A stretch of DNA of 64,000 nt from Mucilaginibacter sp. OK268. GTDB taxonomy: Bacteria > Bacteroidota > Bacteroidia > Sphingobacteriales > Sphingobacteriaceae. The stretch's first letter is position 1, and each line of letters opens with the position of its first letter. Location of the stretch: assembly GCF_900103125.1 (NCBI RefSeq), contig NZ_FNJV01000001.1:124001-188000 (forward strand), read 5' to 3'. Below are positions 57,896-64,000 of this stretch, one piece after another. The position numbers and the translations under genes are program-made. The notes under the pieces were generated by a model. The model worked only from the letters and a program-made list of their open reading frames with translations, was not told the DNA's origin and made no database searches.

Positions 57896-59167
57896 ATGAA
57901 CAATAGCCACAACCAGCGTAGTTTCTTTTTTAATGTTGATTGGGTAACCGTATTTCTTTACCTGTTACTTTGCACCATTGGCTGGTTTAATATTCATGCT
58001 GCTGTATTTGATGAAAAGCATTCGAGTCTTATTGATGCGTCAACCAACTATGGTAAGCAGTTCATCTATATCAACGTATCCATTGTAGTGGCCATTGTTA
58101 TACTGTTGCTGGAGAGCCGTTTTTTAACCGCGCTTGCACCTGCATTTTATGGTATAACGGTACTGCTGTTGATATTGGTATTGGTTGTAGGCCGAAACGT
58201 GGGTGGTAACCAGGCCTGGATAAATATGGGTGGCGGGTTCCGGCTGCAACCATCGGAATTTGCCAAATTTTCAACGTGTTTGCTGCTGGCCCGTTATCTG
58301 AGTTCGGTTAATATAAAAGTTACCGAACTGAAATCTTTCCTGATAGCCGCGGCTATTATCGGTTTCCCGATGTTGCTGATCATGCTGCAGCCAGATACCG
58401 GATCGACCCTGGTTTTTTGCTCTCTTATTTTTGTGCTTTACCGGGAAGGTTTGTCGCCGTACTTTTTGGTGATTAGTGGTTTGCTTATTGTGCTTTTTGT
58501 GGTTTCACTTTTGTATAATCCATTATATGTTATCCTGGTATTGGTGGTATTAACTGCGCTGATCATATTTTTATTCAAGAGGCAGCGCAAACTTATTTTT
58601 ACCGTGCTGGTAGGGCTGGCCATATCAGTCGCTTTTATTTTTAGTGTTAAGTTTATTTACTCGCACGTTTTAAAGCCTCATCAAACCGAGCGTATCAATA
58701 TATTGCTGGGCATCACTACCGACTTAAAAGGTAAGGGGTATAACGTAAATCAGTCAAAAATAGCTATTGGCTCGGGCAAGTTGTGGGGTAAGGGTTATTT
58801 ACATGGTACACAAACTAAATACGCTTTTGTACCAGAGCAAAGTACCGACTTTATTTTTTGTACCGTAGGTGAGGAGTGGGGCTTTGCCGGATCGGTTGTA
58901 GTTATAGGGCTTTACCTGTTTTTAATATTACGGGTGATATACCTCGCCGAAAGACAACGATCGCCATTTTCACGTATATACGGTTATGGGGTGGCATCAG
59001 TACTGTTTTTTCACGTGGTCATCAATATCGGCATGACCATAGGAGTAGTGCCGGTAATTGGCATACCATTACCATTTATTAGTTATGGCGGGTCTTCTTT
59101 GCTTAGCTTTACTATACTGCTTTTCATCCTCGTTAAGCTTGATTCCAACCGGATGGGGATTGTTTAA
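57896..59167 (+). CDS. rodA: Rod-shape SEDS glycosyltransferase RodA
   Basis: 423 residues from MNNSHNQRSFFFNVDW, one base after the mrdA stop; the earlier frame start (57869) would lie within mrdA. About ten membrane helices. Polymerase motifs: QPSEFAKF, LIMLQPDTGSTLVF (catalytic Asp loop region), KGYLHGTQTKYAFVPEQSTD and GIPLPFISYGGSSLL. It polymerises glycan strands together with PBP2. Last gene of the rod operon; no terminator was identified. Confidence 0.95.
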   Translation: MNNSHNQRSFFFNVDWVTVFLYLLLCTIGWFNIHAAVFDEKHSSLIDASTNYGKQFIYINVSIVVAIVILLLESRFLTALAPAFYGITVLLLILVLVVGRNVGGNQAWINMGGGFRLQPSEFAKFSTCLLLARYLSSVNIKVTELKSFLIAAAIIGFPMLLIMLQPDTGSTLVFCSLIFVLYREGLSPYFLVISGLLIVLFVVSLLYNPLYVILVLVVLTALIIFLFKRQRKLIFTVLVGLAISVAFIFSVKFIYSHVLKPHQTERINILLGITTDLKGKGYNVNQSKIAIGSGKLWGKGYLHGTQTKYAFVPEQSTDFIFCTVGEEWGFAGSVVVIGLYLFLILRVIYLAERQRSPFSRIYGYGVASVLFFHVVINIGMTIGVVPVIGIPLPFISYGGSSLLSFTILLFILVKLDSNRMGIV

Positions 59168-59617
59168 TTTCTTCTAAACATTAAACGCTAATACCCTGAT
59201 TATGTATCATGTATGATTTAACTTATTAATACATTGTTATATTAATATTAATTTATTTAATACTAGTATGGTGAATATTAGTTACAGAATGGTTAAATAT
59301 TTGTGTAGTTAATAATTAAATTATTAATCTTTTAATTAAATTATTGAGTTGTTAACAATTGTGTTAATTATAGATTACTTTTCTTGAAAATTCTTCATCA
59401 AACCCATATTTTAACAATTTATTTATTAAATAGGCCCCGAAATTGATCCGGAAATTGCTGTATAGTAAAATGAATGAATTGAATATGACCACATAAAAGC
59501 CTGTTTTGGGTCTAAAAAGTAGATTTTTATAGTGTTTTAACCTGTTTTTGAGCCTTTTTTTCTTTCCAAAGCGGTGCCGGCAAACCGGGGCCCATTTAAG
59601 TATTTATTGTTATATAT
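59168..59617. other. AT-rich intergenic region between rodA and the peptide cluster
   Basis: About 450 bases with long A/T runs and many TTAAT words and no credible coding frame. It separates the housekeeping operon from the peptide-export region. GC content rises again at 59560-59600 (ggtgccggcaaaccggggccc). Nothing else was recognised. Confidence 0.5.
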
Positions 59618-59625
59618 TATATTTG
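59618..59625 (+). promoter_or_regulatory. -7 promoter box before the first peptide gene
   Basis: TATATTTG matches the -7 consensus exactly. A transcript starting shortly after would begin at CGTTTGGCCAAACG (a small palindrome, 59633-59646) and the conserved element at 59649. Confidence 0.5.
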
Positions 59626-59648
59626 TTTTAAGCGTTTGGCCAAACGGA

Positions 59649-59681
59649 GGCGTATCCTGAAAAGCCTATAATAGAGTAAGG
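59649..59681 (+). promoter_or_regulatory. Conserved leader element, copy 1 (possible H-type pseudoknot)
   Basis: GGCGTATCCTGAAAAGCC then ...AGAGTAAGG. GGC pairs with GCC to close a loop. The loop's CCT can pair with the downstream AGG, giving an H-type pseudoknot. The flanking A and T extend stem 1. It lies 26 bases before the peptide 1 start codon. Three more copies precede peptides 2-4. Confidence 0.65.
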
Positions 59682-59706
59682 GGACAAAACAATAAGTAAC
59701 ACTATT

Positions 59707-59910
59707 ATGAAAAATTTAGAATTAAAAGAACTTGGTGTTCAAGAAATGAACGCTAATGAAATGACTAACGTTAACGGTGGTGGTCCATTAAGCGACATAC
59801 TGGTTAACACTTTATTTGTGGCTTTGGGTGGTGTAAGCATTTTGGTAAACAACACAGTGAGCTTTGTTGGTTACACTGTAAATTCGCTTTTAAGCTTCAT
59901 TAAAAGCTAA
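59707..59910 (+). CDS. Double-glycine leader peptide 1 (bacteriocin-like)
   Basis: A 67-residue precursor. Leader MKNLELKELGVQEMNANEMT and NVNGG (25 residues) has the M-x3-E-M-x2-(V)-N-G-G end of double-glycine leaders cut by C39 peptidase-containing ABC transporters. The core of 42 residues (GPLSDILVNTLFVALGG...) is hydrophobic, without Cys, Ser/Thr-rich at the end, and ends in FIKS. The type fits class II bacteriocin-like or signalling peptides. The export genes are downstream at 61613 and 62791. There is no obvious immunity gene. Confidence 0.85.
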   Translation: MKNLELKELGVQEMNANEMTNVNGGGPLSDILVNTLFVALGGVSILVNNTVSFVGYTVNSLLSFIKS

Positions 59911-60040
59911 TTAGTTTTATTTAACTATTTCCCAAAAACAATTTCGCGATCCCTGTTCCGATAAGGTGGTTAACACAGCTTATCTCACTGATTGCGATTC
60001 TAATTAATTTATGGCATTGCCATTATTGGCCGGCCAGACG

Positions 60041-60072
60041 GGCGAATCCTGAAAAGCCTTAACAGAGTAAGG
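60041..60072 (+). promoter_or_regulatory. Conserved leader element, copy 2
   Basis: GGCGAATCCTGAAAAGCC then TTAACAGAGTAAGG. It has the same GGC/GCC stem and CCT/AGG loop pairing as copy 1, starting 56 bases before the peptide 2 start codon. A GGCCGGCC palindrome lies just upstream. Confidence 0.65.
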
Positions 60073-60096
60073 GGTTATTGAACAAAAAATACTATT

Positions 60097-60294
60097 ATGA
60101 AAAATTTAGAATTAAAAGAACTTGGCGTTCAAGAAATGAATGCTACTGAAATGACTAACGTTAATGGTGGTTTATTAGGTATCAGCATTGACCTGGGCCC
60201 ACTTTTCGCTCAACTTAACAAAACATTAACTGAAGTTGTGTCATTTGTTACTACTCAAGTTAAGATCGTTGGCGCTATTCTTGGAGCGTTATAA
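60097..60294 (+). CDS. Double-glycine leader peptide 2
   Basis: 65 residues. The leader is identical to peptide 1 but for one residue (MNATEMTNVNGG). The core of 40 residues (LLGISIDLGPLFAQLNKTLT...) is amphipathic, no Cys, ends GAILGAL. A good intrinsic terminator follows, so it may form its own transcript with its upstream element. Confidence 0.85.
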   Translation: MKNLELKELGVQEMNATEMTNVNGGLLGISIDLGPLFAQLNKTLTEVVSFVTTQVKIVGAILGAL

Positions 60295-60306
60295 TAAAAA
60301 TCTTTT

Positions 60307-60342
60307 AAATAGCCGTTGCCCAGGTTGGGTTAACGGCTATTT
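60307..60342 (+). terminator. Terminator after peptide 2
   Basis: An 11-bp stem AAATAGCCGTT / AACGGCTATTT; variants of the same AATAGNCG...CG(G/A)CTATT stem follow peptides 4 and 6. Confidence 0.85.
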
Positions 60343-60388
60343 ATTCCTATCGCACGTTACAAATCCTATTCCTCAAATTCACATAAAT

Positions 60389-60421
60389 GGCGGATCCCGA
60401 AAAGCCATGAACAGAGTAGGG
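60389..60421 (+). promoter_or_regulatory. Conserved leader element, copy 3
   Basis: GGCGGATCCCGAAAAGCC then ATGAACAGAGTAGGG. Compared with the other copies, the loop CCT is CCC and the partner AGG is GGG: both sides changed. Stem 1 is flanked by T...A instead of A...T. These paired changes support the fold. Confidence 0.68.
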
Positions 60422-60443
60422 AAATTTTTTTAAAACTACCCTT

Positions 60444-60650
60444 ATGAAAAATTTAGAGTTAAAAGAACTTGGAGTTCAGGAAATGAATGCTGCTGAAATG
60501 ACCAATGTAAATGGAGGCAGTGTAATTGGAGGTATCATCAATGCGGTTCAAGCACTTGTAGATGGTCTTCAGGCAAATGTAAACCTGGATGGGATCATTC
60601 AGGACTTTAAAACCTTTTTTACTACTCTTAAAGGTTTGCTACACGGATAA
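60444..60650 (+). CDS. Double-glycine leader peptide 3
   Basis: 68 residues. Leader ends MNAAEMTNVNGG. The core of 43 residues (SVIGGIINAVQALVDGLQAN...) has an internal G-G and alternating hydrophobic faces, ends LLHG, no Cys. No clear terminator follows; only one arm of the usual stem is visible (aacggttattt). Confidence 0.85.
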   Translation: MKNLELKELGVQEMNAAEMTNVNGGSVIGGIINAVQALVDGLQANVNLDGIIQDFKTFFTTLKGLLHG

Positions 60651-60730
60651 CCCTTGCTTAAATTGAGCTAAACGGTTATTTGCCCACATTATATTTAAAC
60701 TAAAGATTATTCCCAAAACTTTATATACAT

Positions 60731-60763
60731 GGCGTACCCTGAAAAGCCTTTAACAGAGTAAGG
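60731..60763 (+). promoter_or_regulatory. Conserved leader element, copy 4
   Basis: GGCGTACCCTGAAAAGCC then TTTAACAGAGTAAGG. It has the GGC/GCC stem and CCT/AGG pairing as in copies 1 and 2. It ends 21 bases before the peptide 4 ATG at 60785. Confidence 0.65.
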
Positions 60764-60784
60764 AAAATGATTAAAAATTCAATT

Positions 60785-60994
60785 ATGAAAAATTTAGAGT
60801 TAAAAGAGCTTGGTGTTCAGGAAATGAATACTGCTGAAATGACCAAAGTTAACGGTGGCGGCTTAGGCGACATCTCAATCAGCCTTAACCTTGAGCCTGT
60901 TTTGAAATTTTTAGCAGGTGTATTAACTGATACCGGTACACTCCTTACTAAAACGTTGGGCTCTCTGTTCCAGTTACTTCAAGGTGGCTTGTAA
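60785..60994 (+). CDS. Double-glycine leader peptide 4
   Basis: 69 residues from MKNLELKELG (an ATG at 60767 would add six residues not found in the other five precursors). The leader ends MNTAEMTKVNGG. The core of 44 residues (GLGDISISLNLEPVLKFLAG...) ends LLQGGL, no Cys. A terminator follows. Confidence 0.85.
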   Translation: MKNLELKELGVQEMNTAEMTKVNGGGLGDISISLNLEPVLKFLAGVLTDTGTLLTKTLGSLFQLLQGGL

Positions 60995-61005
60995 GAAAAA
61001 TATGC

Positions 61006-61045
61006 AATAGCCGTTATTCCTGATTTTTGAGGATGCCGGCTATTT
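61006..61045 (+). terminator. Terminator after peptide 4
   Basis: The stem AATAGCCG / CGGCTATT with further inner pairing (ATTCC / GGAT), followed by TTGTTT. Confidence 0.75.
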
Positions 61046-61108
61046 GTTTAAAAAAAGGGCCTGCTTAACCGACTCAATTGTGTAAAATCAAAATAAACAC
61101 CCACAATT

Positions 61109-61282
61109 ATGAAAAATTTAAAATTAAAAGAGCTTGGTGTTCAGGAAATGGATACTAACGAAATGATTAATGTTAACGGTGGCGATGGTGGCCTTTTAGA
61201 TAGTTTGCTTGGCCCTTTGCTTTTAGGACTTGTTCCTATTTTAAATTCGGTTATAGAGGCTTTAAAAGCAATATTAAAGTAG
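61109..61282 (+). CDS. Double-glycine leader peptide 5
   Basis: 57 residues. The leader MKNLKLKELGVQEMDTNEMI then NVNGG differs from peptides 1-4 in having Asp at position 15 and Ile at 20, shared with peptide 6. The core of 32 residues (DGGLLDSLLGPLLLGLVPIL...) is very hydrophobic with a Lys-containing end (ALKAILK). The upstream sequence lacks the GGCG...AAGG element and instead resembles that of peptide 6, with 'taaacacccacaatt' before the start. It is a real gene by its leader. Confidence 0.85.
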   Translation: MKNLKLKELGVQEMDTNEMINVNGGDGGLLDSLLGPLLLGLVPILNSVIEALKAILK

Positions 61283-61385
61283 CCTTTATTCCTTCTTTTA
61301 GGGATGTCGGCTATTCGTTTTTCAATTTAAAAGGGTCAACTTAATTTGGCCCATTTGCGTAAAAATCAAATAAACACTCACAATT

Positions 61386-61547
61386 ATGAAAAATTTAGAA
61401 TTAAAAGAACTTGGTGTTCAGGAAATGGATGCTAACGAAATGATCAATGTTAACGGAGGTTATGGCTTAGGTGATTTGCTTGGCGCCGTTTTTACAGCTT
61501 TAGGCTCTATTTTAGATGCTGTTGTTAAATTGGTTCAAGGTTTATAA
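61386..61547 (+). CDS. Double-glycine leader peptide 6
   Basis: 53 residues, the shortest precursor. The leader ends MDANEMINVNGG. The core of 28 residues (YGLGDLLGAVFTALGSILDA...) has small residues spaced as G-x3-G-like pairs and ends KLVQGL. Peptides 5 and 6 form a subgroup in leader and upstream sequence, so they arose by a later duplication. A terminator lies between it and the export genes. Confidence 0.85.
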   Translation: MKNLELKELGVQEMDANEMINVNGGYGLGDLLGAVFTALGSILDAVVKLVQGL

Positions 61548-61555
61548 AAACATAG

Positions 61556-61594
61556 AATAGTCGTTGTCGTGAATGTTCAGGATAACGACTATTT
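61556..61594 (+). terminator. Terminator after peptide 6
   Basis: The stem AATAGTCGTTGTC / GATAACGACTATT with T after it. It would separate or attenuate transcription into the export genes, whose start follows 19 bases later. Confidence 0.8.
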
Positions 61595-61612
61595 TATTAT
61601 GTTAACACAAGC

Positions 61613-62779
61613 ATGGCATTATTTAACTATTCTACAGAAACAATTGCTGAAACATCTATCGTTTACCGTTCACAGATCAGCAGGCGAACCCAGCTTATCT
61701 ATGTGGTTACGGTGATAGCGATATTAGTAACTTTTGCACTGCTTCCATTCATTAAAACCCCTATCAGCATAAAAGGCAACGGGCTTTTACAATCCTCTAT
61801 CGAAAAAGCAGAATTAACCATTCCGGTTAATGGGCGACTCACAAGACTTAAACTTACCGACAATCAAAAAATTACCCGGGGCGATACCATTTTAGTGATA
61901 GACGCCTCAGTTCAGAAACAGCAAGGCGCTCTGGCCGATAATCGTAAAAGACAGATAGGTCAGTTTTTAGGAGATATCAACGAGCTATTGGCCGGTGTGA
62001 ATAACGAAAGAACACGTACTCCTAATTTACAAACCGGGCAATACAATGCCTCATGGCAACAATTTGCGCAGGAGCTGCAAAATTCGGCCATTGCCAAACA
62101 ACAGGCGGCAAGCACATTTAACCGCTATAACGAATTGTATAAAAATAAAGTACTCACCGAATCTGAGTACGAGAAGTATAAATTTGAGTATGACCAGGCC
62201 AAATCTGCCTATTTAATGATATTGGCTAAATATAAGACACAATGGCAAACCGAAGCCAATGGATTCAGGAATGAACTACGACAGCTAAACGGGCAGGAAG
62301 CTGAGCTAAACGAACAAAAAAGACAATATATGCTGAGGGCTCCCATAAGCGGCTCAGTCCAAAATATATCAGGCGTACAAAACGGCGCGTATGTGTTTGC
62401 GAATCAAAAGATCGGAGAAATATCGCCCGATGCTAATTTAACTGCCTTTTGTTATATCAAACCCTCAGATATCGGATTGATTAAAAAGGGACAGCAGGTG
62501 CGTTTCCAGGTAGATGCCTTTAATTATAATCAATGGGGCCTGGTAACCGGTAAAGTGGTCGATATTTCTGATGATATCATCATTGTAAACCAAAACCAAC
62601 CTGTATTTAAAGTAAAATGTACCCTTGATAAAAATTATCTCACGTTAAAGAACGGTTATAAAGGGTATTTAAAAAAAGGAATGAATTTTACAGCCCGTTT
62701 TAGTGTAACCAAGCGGAGCTTGTATCAATTATTGTATGATAAGGTAGATGATTGGGTAAATCCTAATATAGGCAGTTAA
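61613..62779 (+). CDS. HlyD-family membrane-fusion adaptor for peptide export
   Basis: A 388-residue periplasmic adaptor. Single N-terminal helix (~30-50: LIYVVTVIAILVTFALLPF), a lipoyl/barrel-sandwich half (IPVNGRLTRLKLTDNQKITR ... LRAPISGSVQNISGVQNGAYV) split by a long coiled-coil hairpin (~95-230), then a beta-barrel domain. It links the inner-membrane ABC transporter to an outer-membrane channel. It precedes that transporter by 11 bases, so the two are co-transcribed. The six double-glycine peptides upstream are the expected cargo. The outer-membrane partner is not in the window. Confidence 0.92.
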   Translation: MALFNYSTETIAETSIVYRSQISRRTQLIYVVTVIAILVTFALLPFIKTPISIKGNGLLQSSIEKAELTIPVNGRLTRLKLTDNQKITRGDTILVIDASVQKQQGALADNRKRQIGQFLGDINELLAGVNNERTRTPNLQTGQYNASWQQFAQELQNSAIAKQQAASTFNRYNELYKNKVLTESEYEKYKFEYDQAKSAYLMILAKYKTQWQTEANGFRNELRQLNGQEAELNEQKRQYMLRAPISGSVQNISGVQNGAYVFANQKIGEISPDANLTAFCYIKPSDIGLIKKGQQVRFQVDAFNYNQWGLVTGKVVDISDDIIIVNQNQPVFKVKCTLDKNYLTLKNGYKGYLKKGMNFTARFSVTKRSLYQLLYDKVDDWVNPNIGS

Positions 62780-62790
62780 TCCAGATAGCA

Positions 62791-64000
62791 ATGAGCATTA
62801 AAATAAAACAGCGGGATATAACGGATTGCGGGGCAGCTTGTTTAGCTTCTGTAGCATCACACTATAAGCTTGATCTTGCGGTTGCCCGTATCAGGCAGCT
62901 TGCAGGTACTGATAAAAAAGGAACCAATGTATTGGGTATGGTTGAGGCCGCTCAGAAATTAGGATTTGAAGCCAAGGGAGTAAAAGGACCTTTTGAAAGC
63001 CTGTTCAAAATACCCAAGCCTGCTATTGCCCACCTGGTGGTAAAAGAAATTTTGCACCACTATGTAGTGATATATAAGGTTACTGATAAATTTATTGAGG
63101 TAATGGACCCGATTGATGGGCAGTTGAGCCGTAGAAGCCATGATGAATTTAAAAAAGAATGGTCAGGAACGCTGATACTATTGTTGCCATCTGAAGAATT
63201 TGAAACCGGTAACGAAAAGAAATCGGTAAACGGCCGTTTCTGGACGCTGATCAAACCGCACAAAAGCATTTTAATACAGGCCCTGTTTGGCGCTATTATT
63301 TATACCATTTTAGGCTTATCAACCTCGGTTTTTGTACAAAAACTGGTTGACTTTGTATTGGTTGACGGCAATCGAAACCTGCTCAATATTATGGGTATTG
63401 GTATGGTGATCATTTTGGCATTGCAGCTTTTTATAGGTACAGCCAAAACTATATTTACCCTAAAAACCGGGCAAATGATTGATGCCAAGCTCATATTGGG
63501 GTATTACAAACATTTGCTGAGGCTACCACAGCAGTTTTTTGATACCATGCGTGTGGGCGAGATCATTTCACGTATCAATGACGCGGTAAAGATCCGTACG
63601 TTTTTAAATGATGTGAGCATTAACTTTTTGGTAAACATATTTATCGTGGTGTTCTCGTTCATCATGATGTTTACCTATTACTGGAAACTGGCACTCATCA
63701 TGCTTAGTGTTATCCCATTATATCTGCTTATTTATTATGTAACGGATAAACTCAATAAAAAGGCACAGCGTAAACTGATGGAGGATGCCGCGGAGCTGGA
63801 ATCACAACTGGTAGAAAGCTTAAACTCGGTTGGTACCATTAAACGCTTTGGTCTGGAAGATCATGCAGATGAGAAAACAGAAGTACGTTTTGTTAAACTG
63901 CTGAAGGTGGGCATGAAGTCGAACCTGAACGCTGTTTTTTCAGGCACTTCGTCTGAGTTGATATCCCGTTTATTAACCATTGCCTTACTTTGGGTGGGTG
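62791..64000 (+). CDS. Peptidase-containing ABC transporter (C39), 3' truncated
   Basis: Open to the window edge (403 codons seen). Residues ~1-130 are a C39 bacteriocin-processing peptidase: oxyanion Gln7 in IKQRDITDCGAACL, catalytic Cys13, His90 in LHHYVVIYKV and Asp106 in MDPIDG, so all catalytic residues are present. A six-helix ABC transmembrane domain starts at ~150 (FWTLIKPHKSILIQALFGAI), with LPQQFFDTMRVGEIISRI and on. The ATPase domain is beyond the window. Cuts after the double Gly and exports the peptides, with the adaptor at 61613. Confidence 0.94.
   Translation, partial: MSIKIKQRDITDCGAACLASVASHYKLDLAVARIRQLAGTDKKGTNVLGMVEAAQKLGFEAKGVKGPFESLFKIPKPAIAHLVVKEILHHYVVIYKVTDKFIEVMDPIDGQLSRRSHDEFKKEWSGTLILLLPSEEFETGNEKKSVNGRFWTLIKPHKSILIQALFGAIIYTILGLSTSVFVQKLVDFVLVDGNRNLLNIMGIGMVIILALQLFIGTAKTIFTLKTGQMIDAKLILGYYKHLLRLPQQFFDTMRVGEIISRINDAVKIRTFLNDVSINFLVNIFIVVFSFIMMFTYYWKLALIMLSVIPLYLLIYYVTDKLNKKAQRKLMEDAAELESQLVESLNSVGTIKRFGLEDHADEKTEVRFVKLLKVGMKSNLNAVFSGTSSELISRLLTIALLWVG

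Noticed and set aside
60236..60433. 65-codon frame overlapping peptide 2 and its terminator
   Set aside because: It reads through the terminator and the third leader element and has no double-glycine leader.
59649..60763. Possible CRISPR-like array (four regularly placed 33-base copies)
   Set aside because: Copies are ~300-400 bases apart with genes between, and no cas genes are seen. The spacing fits gene leaders instead.

Overview
The window looks like chromosomal DNA from a Sphingobacteriaceae-type Bacteroidetes bacterium, most like Mucilaginibacter or Pedobacter. The reasons are promoters of the TTTG-N19-TAnnTTTG type, a near absence of Shine-Dalgarno sites, a lone TonB-dependent receptor with a carboxypeptidase-regulatory N-terminus, many SPII lipoproteins starting C-K-K, DUF2490, the Bacteroidetes-type gene order rpsL-rpsG-fusA-rpsJ, and many intergenic inverted repeats. 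No tRNA, rRNA, CRISPR array, transposase or phage gene was seen. Assignments come from reading the sequence; no database search was possible.

Layout. 1-2.9 kb: 3' part of an acyl-CoA carboxylase beta subunit, a membrane protein with a HEPN-like tail, and a VOC-fold protein. 3.1-6.2 kb: two tandem MACPF (pore-forming) lipoproteins that share a body but have different C-terminal recognition domains (bulb-lectin versus DUF5648-like). 6.4-10.1 kb: the str ribosomal operon on the minus strand. 10.2-19 kb: TonB receptor, a beta-propeller protein and a truncated copy of its 3' end, and a membrane HTH/PKD-like protein divergent from a secreted LamG-like protein. 19.1-30.1 kb: duplicated tiny lipoproteins, acyltransferase, CWC protein, ribonucleotide reductase nrdA/nrdB, msrB, an aldo/keto reductase-cupin-AraC group, and sucD. 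30.4-46.7 kb: a secreted protein with Cys/Gln motifs, dctA, Cys-rich small secreted proteins, two tandem micro-ORFs, an ABC-2 exporter, DUF2490, eno, lspA, a lipoprotein pair, a DEAD-box helicase and ftsB. 46.9-59.2 kb: acyltransferase, a VWA-like membrane protein, fabG, purH and the rod-shape operon mreBCD-mrdA-rodA.

59.6-64 kb is the most striking region. Six tandem genes encode small peptides with an almost identical 25-residue double-glycine leader and divergent hydrophobic cores. They are followed by an HlyD-type adaptor and a C39-peptidase ABC transporter that runs off the window. Four of the peptide genes are preceded by a conserved 32-33-nt element that can fold as a small H-type pseudoknot, with compensatory changes. 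Together this is a peptide cleavage-and-export system, probably bacteriocin-like or signalling, with a candidate RNA control element.

Intergenic DNA is unusually structured. It contains dispersed inverted repeats whose arms co-vary between copies, locus-specific self-complementary 'phrase' elements, and a two-copy element of about 275 bp that carries a promoter-like box followed at once by a terminator-like hairpin.
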